A stretch of 64,000 nt of DNA from positions 1 through 64,000 of the forward strand of contig JADGKB010000020.1 in the NCBI GenBank assembly GCA_027604185.1. Reading direction: 5' to 3'. The stretch's first letter is position 1. Each line of letters starts with the position of its first letter. This stretch comes from Boothiomyces macroporosus. Lineage: Eukaryota; Chytridiomycota; Chytridiomycetes; Rhizophydiales; Terramycetaceae. The notes under the pieces were generated by a model, which ran no database searches, was not told the origin of the DNA, and saw only the letters and a program-made list of their open reading frames with translations. Position numbers and translations under genes: made by a program. Positions 23,301 to 34,719 of the stretch are shown here, piece by piece.

Positions 23301-26300
23301 CGATGCCCAGAAAATAACGCGCAATTCGGCTAGTCAAATCATTTCTAGTTTTAGATAACCTCCATTCCGCGGTCAACTGTAAGTTATTTACAGTTTCAAT
23401 CACATCAGTATCTGCAAACCACGCTTTGGAATCACAAATCATTCTGATAGTTTCTAAAGGAGAATTTTGTACACCCACATAAGAAGCATTTTGGAGGTCC
23501 TCTACAAAAATGATTTTGCGTCTCCCGTCTTGTGACCCACGTGCATTATATCTCTTTTTAAATGTATTTTTTGCAAACTGGTTCTGGAATGATTCATTTG
23601 TTGTCGATCTGGAAATTGCAATTTTTCCTATTCCATCTTCAAATGATTTCTCTTGATCTTCAAGCAAATTTTTCAATGCTGCCACTAAATTCTTTGACTT
23701 TCCGACTCCTCGCTGCCCAGAGATAATGATTGGTGTGCCGCTTCTTATGAATAAACGAGTGAAATAAGTCACCATGATTAAATCCTTTGAGCCATAAAGG
23801 CTTATAGGGTTGGAGGTATATCCATACAATTTTGCTTCATTTCCATTTGGCCATGGTACCCATTGGGTTAGTTTATCGTCAACAATGTAATCAAACACAA
23901 GATGCTCTTCTGGGATACTCATAGCGCTCTTCAGATATCCATTGCTTAGATTAGCGACATTTTCCAATTGCGAAAGGTCCTGTCTCATTTTCCCCAACAA
24001 TCCCCTGAAAAATCGGTCAAATTCTACTTTTCTATCGAAAATTATATTGTTTCCAACTGTCCATATCACGCTAAATATAAAACTAAATAATATCCACAGA
24101 CTTTGCTCACTTGTTGTTAACCTTTCGTATCCTTTGGTTCCCTTTTCTACAATTAAACACAGTAGCATCTTGAGCACTCGAATATGCGCAAGCTTTTCGG
24201 TATAGTAGTCTGAGGGCCAGAAAGACTGGATTTGTAAATATTTCATTGTGGGGACAAGAATGGTTTCGTGCAGTTGTTGAATAAACTTTTCTTGCTTTCG
24301 TACACCTTTTGGGACATCTAATAACTCATTGGCAATTAATGTATCCCATTTCAACTGCTTTGGCTCAATGTAGACGATAGAGGACTTTGCCATTAAATTG
24401 GGGGCGTAGTTTGATAAAGTTGTAGTTTCGTAAATTAGATCGATAGCTTTGAAATGCGGCGAGCTCTCGTAGCATACAATTGTGTCGACAATTTCTGGCC
24501 ATTGATTACATATATCTCCATCCAATGCTATCCATGAAAACCTATGTTCGCTGGCAGATATAGGACTGGATAGTTGCATCATTTTCGACACATGGAGTCT
24601 GGCATTGTACAATATTTGCTGTGAAAGTCCTTCCCTAGCGTTTACTGATTTGTATATAAGCCTCCGTAAATGAAGTGCATCAGGAAAATGTCTATGCAAT
24701 TTAATAAAAGTATTTTTGGGCAGCAGCTTATTATTTACTTTTAGTGCCATATTCAGAATTGTGGTTTTTCCAGTGTAATTTCCTCCTAATAGAATGATAT
24801 TTCTTTTCGCTTGCAGCCCAAAAATCATCTGGGACACTTTCTGACAAAAGTAATCCAGCTGAGATAGTTTTGAATCGATAAACGCATTTCGGCAAAGCTC
24901 TAAAATTTCACTTTCATTGAACCCCTCTACTTCCGTTTGAAGCCTTAATACTGAATTCACAACATCTTTCACCGCAACCAAATCAGATGTGCTAACCGCA
25001 CTTTTGAAAAATGTGAGGATAGCATGTTTTAATTGGAGAAATTCATTTCCACCTGCCAATACTTTCGCCTGGACTGCCAAGTCAACCACATGATTAATGT
25101 TACTAGAATTAAGCACTTCTCGCTGGAAAATAACTTGAGTATGTTGCACAATTAGCACAGTCTTTCGTGCTAGTAGTTTGACCTGCTTGAAATTTTTTAT
25201 AGTGTACAACGCTTCCAAAAAGGTGAGCATATCCTTCTTCATCATTCCAATAAGTCTATATTTGTTTCTGTATGTATGTAGTATGCGTCCCCAGTCCCCT
25301 TGGTTTGGAACAGTAAAAATAAAAGGCAAATTTAAAGTTGAAGTCTTTAGGTAGTCATTTCGTAGGTCTACACCTGAAAGCTGCTCGTGAAGTTCATCTG
25401 CAAGCAGGTGGAAGTTTGAAATTATAATAGTATGCTGTGTAGCTTGGATTCCCATAATCAAATTTTTCATGATATACTTGTCGATAATATTTCCAGAGAA
25501 GAATTTTGAAGGGAATCCTAGATAAAAGCAAAATTCGCCAATAGCTGATAACTTGCCATGTCCCTTTGGGCTGCATAGTAGTGGAAGTCTGTGTGAAGAT
25601 AATGAGTAAATAATTTTGTAAAATGCCTGTGATAGTGTAGGAGTTATGTTCAATTTGATCCCCCCATCGATATACTCAAACCCATATTTAAACCTTTTGG
25701 AATCATTGACTGAGATATAAATATCTGGAGGATCCTCGACAGTGTACTTTAGGTTGTATAAATCAAACTTTTCAGCACCAGGCAGATCTTCTGTATTCGA
25801 ATAATAAAAGAAATATAACGAGGCCAAGCTTTCTAATTTAACTTTAAAGTCATTAGCCTGTTTTGGACTCCGGAGAAGTTCAAGAATGTACTCTAAATTC
25901 GCCAGTAATCCATTACGGAATTCCCGTAGCCTGTATTTATCCCACACATCCAGCTGCTTTGCCAGCTGCTTATCAATCACATTTTTGTAGGCGAGAATAA
26001 GAATTTGACATGGATATGCTCTGATGATCTTTTCATTAATATTGAAATCTCCTGTAGACTGAAAGGCGTTTAAAAAATGATGCTTTAAAATGTCGACCAT
26101 GTTTTTCTCTAGCTCAATCAACCCTAAATCTACTTCTTTAAATTCATAGGCTTGGATAAATGTTATCTTTTCTCCACTGAAACCAAAGAACCCTTCAACT
26201 GTAGGAACTCTTACTTCATTTTGTTTTTTCTTTTCAATTAGTTTCTTTACAGTTAGCCCACCACCTTTAACCAGAGCTCCTCTAGCGTTAGCTCGAGTAG

Positions 26301-29300
26301 GTTGTTCAGGAGCTTTAACCTCCACTACTTTATATCCTTCAATCAACTTGGCTATAGACGGGAAATAATGATAGGCTGTTTTGGAAAGCTGTTCAATAGT
26401 TGTACAGGTGAGGGTATCCAACATGTGTTCGTCTGTCACAAAGTAAAATCGAGGAAATTGATTTCTTTTCGCTCTATGGTCAATTCGTTAGTACTGTAAC
26501 GTTACAGAGATGTTTTCCCTCACAAAAGTTACCCGCTTGATTGCTCCGGCTATTGATTCGTACAAGTCGGTACGATAAACCAAGTTTATGAATTTCCTGT
26601 TTTTTGTGAATACATCCAGGGCTATTGTAATAGTTTTTGACGCCGAAGTGAAGTACTCTACCAAATTGCCGTCAATAATTGACAAGTTGCTGTAACTCCT
26701 GAATATTGGTAGATGTCTCACGTAAAATCTTTGTAATTCATTCAGTAAATTCAGCATTTCTAATGCTTTATGAATTTGCGTTACCCACTTTTCGAATTTC
26801 AGCTTTGATTCGGTGTCGTCAATTGAGCTAAACACCTTTTCGCACCGAATCAGTTGGTCTTCCAACATATTTTGACAAATGTCAATGTTAGTCAAAATAT
26901 TTGTGTCTTCATTGTGCATTGGTTCCACCGAAAATTCATTCACGGTTAGTTCTGTTTTCATCTTATCAAGCAGCTGATCATGCTTGTAGCCTACTACAGC
27001 TTGGTTGGTAATATCTGCAATGACAGTCTGAACTAATTCTAAATCAAGATCTAGAATTTCAACAAGCCGAAGAGTTTGAAAATCATTCAGGGATAATCCA
27101 ATGACAGAGCTGATTTTCTCCCAATGGTGGGGTTTCAACGCTGGGTTCCGAAGGAAGGTAATAACACTAGTATTTCTCCAGAAATCATCAATGTCGATCT
27201 TCAACTGATTCAAAACCTTTGTAGCCTGAGTATTCATTTTAAATTTCTCAAAGCAGTCGTACAATGTTGCATTCCAAGACTGTACTTTGTTGACTATAAT
27301 ATCGGCGTTCAAGTTCATAAACCATTCGTTGATCCATTCATTCAAGTTGGAGTGCACATCGTCTACCAATTGCCACATCTCGTCATACAGTCTATATGAT
27401 GTGATTACTTCTTCAAATGAGGTGAAGGATGAAGGGGGCAGATCCATTGCCTCTTCTTGCTTCCTAATCGAACCGACTAGCGCAACGGTTGATTCTACTA
27501 ATTCCACCAAGGATTTCACTTTGCGATTCGCCATGAAAGATTGTTGAATATCATCAATCTCATTGAAATAAACTAATTGTTCTTGTAAATTTTCAACAGT
27601 ATCGTCGACATATCCGATTTCCCTTTCAATACGAGCACAGATTAGTTTCTTTGAATTCTTTAATTTTCCTTCTGCAGTGGCCAGATGCTTGCTCATTGTA
27701 CTTGGCCATTCATAAGTCTTCCAATACAACTGATTCACTTCATCTGGAACAGGCATGGTGTAGTTGTACATCACTTGCCAAGTTTTTTGGACATCTTCAA
27801 ACTAATGTCAATATTGTTTACTTGTATTTGAAAGTTGTCGTATTCTCTCCTACAATTTGCAATTGCAGTCTTCAAATCTTTCCACCACAGAGCAACTAAT
27901 CCGGGATCCAACTGAATTTGCTCCGAAAGAGCGTCGTAAACAGACAATAGCTCATTACACTTGCTTCTAATTTTTTGAGACAACAGATCGGAAATCATCA
28001 AGAACGACTTTGAGGACAAGTCCATAAATAGATTTTTGATTATCGAGCAGTCAATAATAAAAGGCAGAACTTCGACCTGATCCCTTGATAAATCTGAAAT
28101 TTCTGATCGTACTTCATTGATAATTTCAACAGGTCTGTAAAAGTCTTCCAAAGGGCTGTTCAGAGAAAGTTTTTCCAATGGATTATTTTGAATCAAGTAT
28201 TCGTATGCTTTGTACTTGTATAATAATCGATCTATTCTGGGTGAAACATCATCAATTATCTTTAATATGATTTCTTTTCCTTTCTCATACACACTTGTCG
28301 TATCCGACTCTACAGTATGTAGATGCTTGTGTGCTTCCTCCTTCAGATTCACTAAAAGTAAGCTGGATATAGTGGGGATCCTACTGTCTGTCAAATCCAA
28401 AGGAAATTTGAATGTGCTGATTAGCGCTTCCTTCACCTCTTCCAATGTCGGGGTGAGCACAACTTCATTACTCTCTTCAAAGCGTACATCTTCCAGCAAT
28501 TTGCTTGTTCTACCTCCATATACTGAATTATTTACTTTTACGTTTGCAATTCCGATGTGAATAGTTAGAAATTTCGGATTTTGGTTGAATTTTGGAGGGA
28601 TAAGTCTATGCTGTGAAAAATAGCTCAGATAGTATGATTTTGATGCTGGGTTTACTTGTTCACCAACTACTTCTGAGCGGATATTGAAAAAGGCTAAATA
28701 GGACAGTAACCCGTGAATAAGGAGATTATGGACTTGTCCTTCCATAATACTATTGACCAACGACATGAAGCTGTAACATCTGCTATCCAGATACGATTTA
28801 TAGTTTGACTCGCTGAGCTTGAAAAAGTCTCCTAGTTTTGTTTCTATCAATTTTGCGATCGTCATTGGCCATTCATGAACCAATTTTGTTTGAATCAATT
28901 CACAATGTGATATCGCCCTTTGAGTAAAATGCAAAAATTTCACTGGAAAATCCATGGTAAATGAAAAAAAGTGGTTTTCTGGCTGAATGATGTTGCGCAG
29001 ACTGACTAGAATCTGATTTAAAACAAGTTGAAGATTAGGGTTTGCATGAAACATGTAGTCAGACAGACCTCTGGATACTGCGGCAACTCTAGAATAGATA
29101 TATCTTCCAACGTCCTCTTTTTCTACATCAAACTTTGAAAGGGCCAAGTCTGTAAACTTTTCAGCTTTCTGAACAATCTGGTCAGTGGAAGAGAGCTGAG
29201 CTTTCATGTTATAGTCGACCTTTTTCATCGAATGAACATACTCTTCATGCAGCTCCTTGAAGCATTGTTCCTAGCATTAATTAATGTTACAATAATATTG

Positions 29301-30481
29301 ATTTCTTTTTGGTTTGAAATTGGCCCAACTCTTTTTAAAATCCCTGTTCTGAACGCAGGCGGATATGGCGCAAGCGTTTCTAAAGTTGTGGTTTTGATTT
29401 CCTTTTCGCATTTTTCCATCATTTCATATTCGTTTCTGGCGGTGGAAGCATGTTCCATCCTCCTGGAAAATGCATCCAAGTTTTCTCCAGGAAAGAGTAA
29501 ATTGAACCTTCGCACCCATTTCTGACCTCCAAGCTCTAACCATTCAATCAAAAACATTTCTGTGTTCACATCATACTCCAACACCCTACATCTACCCCAC
29601 AGCCAGTCTTCTTCTGCTGATGCGCTGATATTATGATATCTTGAAAGTGAAATTGCGTCTTTTTCTGATAGTTTCTTTATGAATTCAACCCATTCTTCTG
29701 GCGATTTTGTATCCAGGAACTTTGGATTATCAAACCATTCCAGGGGCAACTTCTTTGGTTCAATTAAAGGTTTAGTTTCCTTTTTTTCTGGTTCTGCTTT
29801 ACTCTCTACATCCAAATTCAATACTTTCTTTTTCTTCTTTGATTTCTTTCTTTTTGGCTTTTTAGGTTTTGGTTCTGGTTCTTCTGCTATTCTTGGGATC
29901 GCAGATACTGGATGCGAGTTTACCTTGGGTTTCACATCTTCAAACTGCTGCGAAAAACTATTTGCACGTTCCACTTTAGTAATTGAAATTGGCAGAGAGG
30001 CTCCTGTTCTCCAGCGCTGAGCCGTTCCTGTAAATTCAGGCAAATTAAAATCCAGATGCGCTAAATCTTCGTTGTAGACCAAATTAAAGTCGCTGGTTGC
30101 CTTGGGGATTACTCTTTTGAATGCGTTTTCATCAAACATTACTTTAAGCTGGGGCCTGTTGTCTGTTGGTTTGCTATCCCTAGCTTGGCGCAATATCTGG
30201 CTGCTGAGATAATTCTTGGAAGTTTTTAAATTCGTTCGTCTCTTCTTTTGCCGGGTCTTTTGGAAGGTATCCAAACTATCGTCCTCATTCTCTTGAATTG
30301 TTTGAAGTGGGAGAGGAGGACAATTCTTTAGCCGGTTGTTAAACTTTTCAATATCCTCTTCACCGACAATCAAATTCAATTCAGTTAAACTCTTGTAAGC
30401 TTCGTTGATTGACTTTTCTATTGATAAATATTCTTCTGCTGTGTCCTGGTCAGCGTTTAACAGAACTTGAAGCTCTTCCAT
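17352..30481 (-). CDS. Axonemal-type dynein heavy chain with degenerate AAA1 site
   Basis: Eight exons, 5' to 3': 30481-29291, 29270-27822, 27801-26495, 26473-21891, 21869-19937, 19916-17881, 17860-17655, 17633-17352; introns 20, 20, 21, 21, 20, 20 and 21 nt; 4328 residues. The N-terminus has the inner-arm (DNAH1-like) feature LPLEWFDNPKF followed by SPEEW and a lysine-rich linker. The AAA ring starts after KRNQFPRFYFVTDEHML. AAA2 (GGNYTGKT, about residue 1880) and AAA3 (GQRGVGKS, about 2235) keep P-loops. AAA1, normally GPAGTGKTET with WGCFDEFNR, reads SPKGHGKL (about 1617) with no matching acidic Walker B. AAA4 has no P-loop. The coiled-coil stalk, a microtubule-binding region and a C-terminal domain with GVYVSGLYLYGAAFD are present. 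It probably acts in the flagellum, perhaps as a non-canonical or structural dynein, comparable to vertebrate DNHD1 (inference). Confidence 0.88.
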
Positions 30482-30583
30482 GACAACGCGCTGCAACTAA
30501 AAAAAAGTTTAAATAAACCACAAGCAAAAGTATAATTTTGTATTTGAACTTTATTTTGCAATATTTTTAAGAGAAATCAGTGA

Positions 30584-31996
30584 ATGACAAAAAAAAATAC
30601 ATTGGAATTGGGAATCATTGGATTTGGGGATATGGGGAAACTCTATGGAAAGCATTTCTTGAAGCATGGATGGAAAAAGTATCCAATAGATTTACAGTAG
30701 TGTGAATGTGTGTGATTTGCCAGAGAATTATGAAAAAATTAAAGTATTTGAAAAACAAGGATTCAAGGTATGGAAAGATGGATACGCTGTTGCAAGACGG
30801 TGTGATTTTGTAATGTTCTCTGTTGAGGCTGCTTATATTGATAAGGTAGTTGCGCAGTTTGGACCTTCAATGCGAATAGGATCAATCGCTTGTGGACAGA
30901 CATCAGTAAAAGACCCGGAAATCAAAGCATTCGAAAAGTATCTACCAGATGATGTGAATATCGTAACCTGTCACTCCTTGCATGGGCCCTCAGTGAACCC
31001 AAAGAATCAAGTCTGTCTAATTTAACGTAGCCTCTGGTTATTATCCGTCATAGAAGCAACAATTCAAGCTTTGATACTGCTGTAGAGATCCTGGAGTCGC
31101 TTGAATCAAAAATAGTACATTTAACTGCAAAGGAACATGATCACATAACCGCAGATACACAGGCAGTAACTCATTTGGCTTTCTTGTCTATGGGGACTGC
31201 TTGGAAAACAAATACCATATTCCCATGGGAAAATGCTCAATATATTGGCGGAATTGAAAATGCAAAAACACTGATGGCACTAAGAATTTATGGCAACAAG
31301 TGGCACGTTTATGCTGGTAACAAAAAGTAACAATAGGGCTGGTGCTATTAAACCCATACGCATTTGGACAAGTGCAGCAATATGCACAATCAGTTTCAGA
31401 GTTGTTCAAGTTGATGATCCAAGAAAAGGAGAAAGAGTTTCGAGAAAGAGTTTACAAGGCATGTTTCTGGTTAACCTAGGCGCGAGACTTTGTCTTCCAA
31501 GGCTTTGACAGGCACCCTATCTTGCTTTCTGATTCATTACTTGATCAGTTTTCACTGAGTGCAGTTCCTAAAACAGAACGAAAACCGGTACATTTTCAAT
31601 GACATTAGAATTCACATTTATCACTATTGGCAATTGTCGACTGTTGGGAAAAATTAGGGATTAGACCATATGACCATCTAATCTGCCAGACACCGCCTTT
31701 CAGACTATTGCTTGGGATTGCCGAGTATTTGTTTAGAAATGAAGAGTTTCTGGAAGAAGCTATTCATGCTGCTCTGTTTGTTAGAGATATTCGCGCTGAC
31801 GATTGTGAGTTTTATACCTCTGCTAAAGGTTGGGTTGAATGTATTGAATTGGCAAGTATGGAAGCTTATCAAAAGCGATTTGAATCTACTTCAAAGTTCT
31901 TTCGAGACAGGGTTCCTCATGCCAGCAAAGTAAGCATTTTTAACATAGGTTTGTTCAGATATGTTTTCTCTGCTTGCCCAAAAAACCAATCAATGA
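30584..31996 (+). CDS. TYR1: Prephenate dehydrogenase (NADP+), tyrosine biosynthesis
   Basis: Exons 30584-30678, 30701-31010, 31031-31316, 31337-31458, 31480-31587, 31609-31929, 31949-31996; introns 22, 20, 20, 21, 21 and 19 nt; 429 residues. It aligns along its length with yeast Tyr1: dinucleotide-binding GIIGFGDMG, then AFEKYLPDD, SLHGP, HDHITADTQAVTH, YGNKWHVYAG and NSHLSLLAIVD. The enzyme converts prephenate to 4-hydroxyphenylpyruvate. The fungal-type sequence is a main reason to place the organism near fungi. The intron at 31459-31479 starts with GC rather than GT; only that choice restores the conserved VYKARDFVF. The gene starts 102 bp from the divergent dynein gene and its TGA lies 21 bp before the PLAA start. 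Confidence 0.92.
31459..31479 (+). other. 21-nt GC-AG intron in TYR1
   Basis: No GT donor in this interval gives an in-frame join that keeps the conserved residues. A GC donor directly after the lysine codon AAG at 31456-31458, with the CTAG acceptor at 31479, joins VYK to ARDFVF in phase 0. The intron contains a TTAAC branch-like motif just before the acceptor, like its neighbours. A 24-nt GT-AG alternative drops a residue, and a 30-nt one removes three conserved residues. Confidence 0.7.
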
Positions 31997-32017
31997 TAAT
32001 ATAAGTTTTAACTTTTT

Positions 32018-34473
32018 ATGGCTGTTGATCTGGAAAATTACAAATTGAGTGCAGTGCTGGCTGGGCACAGTCAGGATGTATTTCCAACATAATTATAGGT
32101 AAAAGCACTAGCAGTAATTGATAATGATACTTTTGCTTCTGCTTCGAGGGATTCCAATGTAATCATTTGGAAAAGATCGGGAAAAGCCTGGCACCAGCAA
32201 GCTACCTTTTCAAAGCACAATCATTTTGTCAACGCCCTAGCTTATATCCCGCCATCGAATGGCCATAGTAATTCATTTTAATCTAGGTGGGCTGCTTGCT
32301 AGTGGCGGGTCAGACAAATTAATATACGTTTTTGACCCTAGTAATCCTGAAAACGTGAAATACAAACTGGAAGGACATAGTGACAACATTTGCACACTGG
32401 CTGTATCTCCTGAAGGAGACTTGATTTCGGGATCTTGGGACAAAACTGCCAAAGTTTGGAGAAACGGAAAGTGTGTTTCTACCCTTGCTGGGCATATATT
32501 TGCAGTTTGGGGTGTGCTGGCTGTAGGAGAAGGAACCTTTTTGACTGCATCCGCCGATAAAACAATCAAGGTTTGGAATAATGGGATGGAAATCAGAACT
32601 ATCAAGGGACACTCTGATGTCGTTAGAAGTGTAGTCAATATTCCAGGAGTTGGGTTTGCTTCAACATCCAACGATGGGTACTCTAGAATTAACCAAGAAC
32701 GATTCGAGTTGTGAAAAACAGTGGAGAATTGGTTTATGAACTTCATGGGCACAATTCATTCGTTTACGGGTTAGCAAGACTACCTAATGGGAATTTAGTT
32801 TCAAGTGGTGAAGATAGAACTGTAAGAATTTGGAAAGGAAATGCTGAATTCCAGTGTTTGATTCAACCTTGTGTTTCGGTTTGGGCGGTAGCTGCAGCTC
32901 CATCTGGAGATATCTTTGCGGCTGGAAGTGATGGGTTTGTGCGAGTATTTACTCAGTCGCCAGATAGAGTGGCTTCTGCCGATGAACTTCAAGTATTATA
33001 TCTTTTGATGTATAGGCGTACGAAGAATCGCTGTCTGCAAGCACCATTCCTTCAAATCAAGTTGGCGATATCAAAAAGGATGATTTGCCAGGGCCAGAGG
33101 CGTTGGATCAACCTGGAAACAAAGAAGGACAGATAAAAATGGTCAGGGTTGGAAATGTTGTTGAGGCTTATCAGGTACTAATTATTTAAATGTTAGTGGA
33201 GCGGATCAAAAGGAAACTGGGAAAAAGTCGGCGAAGTAGTGGATGCTGTAGGAAATAAAAGGAAGCAGGTTTATATGGGGAAGGAGTATGACTATGTTTT
33301 TGATGTTGAAATTCAACCAGGAGCACCTCATTTGAAGTTACCTTACAATTCCAGTGAAAACCCCTACATGGCTGCACAGGACTTTATAAACGCAAATGAA
33401 CTATCCCAAGACTTTTTAGAAGAAATTGCCAACTTTATCATGACAAATGCTCAAGGTGTTACTCTTGGTGAAGCACCTACCACTGGATATGCTGATCCAT
33501 TCACTGGCGGCAACAGATATGTTCCTGGAGGAGAAGCAGCTGGACCAAGAGGACCTTCAATAAGGAGAGGCGACCCATTCACAGGTACAAACAGACACGT
33601 TCCAGCAGACTCTAAACCAACATCTGATTTGATTCCAATGCGCGACTATGCATATTTCAAAACAGCAAATTACAAGGCTCTGTTGACCAAAATCGAACAA
33701 TTTAATCAAGAAGTACCAAAAGTATTATCAGGCAGTGAATTGACCACTCTTAGAGCATTGATTGACAGTGTAGAGAAAGGGACTGTGTCTCAATCGTATT
33801 CCAAATCAGATGCAGATATTCTAAATACCCTGGTTTTCAGTTGGCCTGAAGATAAAAGATTCCCAGGGATAGATTTGCTGCGCTTAGTTATTTTACAGAC
33901 ACATAAAGTTGTTGAATATGCTCCGATGATAATGGACTCTTTATGGAACTCGGTGGGCGATTTAAGTGGCAGCCCACTGCCAAAAGCAACGGAAACTAAT
34001 CTTATGCTGGTTCTTCGAAGTTATGCAAATTCATTTGCTCACCCTGGAATTGCAAACCAAATTTCTGAAGCAAAAGAATTGATTATTAGCAGAACAAAGC
34101 ATCTATCAGAGCATACTGCAAACAAAAATGCTCACTTGGCACTCGCCACGCTATTCTTAAAGTATATAGTTTTTAACTCGATAGTTTAACGGTATTGTAC
34201 TCGAGACAGTCCAAGAATGAATCTTTTGCTGTGGATTTACTCGAAGGTTCACTAAATGTAATAATTTGCTAATCCTAGTTGCTGAAAGCCTCGAACGATA
34301 GCGAAACGGCGTTAAGAATTATTGTATCAATTGGCACTCTGTTGAAGGGCTCTCCAGAGCTCAATGAGACTGCCACGTTGCTAGGACTAAAAGACGCGCT
34401 TTCCACATACAAGACCAGTCCAGATGCAAAAGTCAAATCTGCGGCTTCCTTTGTCGATTTATGTGTTCAATAA
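32018..34473 (+). CDS. PLAA: PLAA / Doa1 (Ufd3) ubiquitin-binding WD40 protein
   Basis: Exons 32018-32077, 32099-32267, 32287-32677, 32698-32992, 33016-33174, 33197-34161, 34185-34257, 34279-34473; introns 21, 19, 20, 23, 22, 23 and 21 nt; 768 residues. A seven-bladed WD40 propeller fills about residues 10-300 (ASASRDSNVIIW, SGSWDKTAKVW, SSGEDRTVRIW). The PFU domain follows (MGKEYDYVFDV, LPYNSSENPY, FTGGNRYVPG) and then a C-terminal PUL armadillo domain. PLAA/Doa1 is a cofactor of the AAA ATPase Cdc48/p97 and binds ubiquitin through the propeller and PFU domain, acting in ubiquitin recycling and endosomal sorting. All three domains are complete. The two 23-nt introns are the longest of the common size class in the window. 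Confidence 0.95.
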
Positions 34474-34719
34474 AAGTTTTCCTTGCCATCTCATTCATTT
34501 ATCGTGCTGGTATTTGGAAGATCGCTATGCTGATCGAGTACTGTAGGGGAATATAGGTCCAGCTGATTGATACCAGCTGCTTAATTTATATCAGCGTTGG
34601 AATTTTTAACTCCGATTGCTGATGATTTTAATATCAAGTTTTAATTTAATCTACATGGCGTATGACAAGATTAAAAAAATAAATATAAAATGCAGGGTTA
34701 ACAAACACAAGTAAAGTTA

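Noticed and set aside
17352..30481. Frameshifted dynein pseudogene, since the gene is split into eight ORFs in different frames
   Set aside because: Every break coincides with a 20-21 nt GT...AG interval whose removal restores conserved dynein sequence; no other stops remain.
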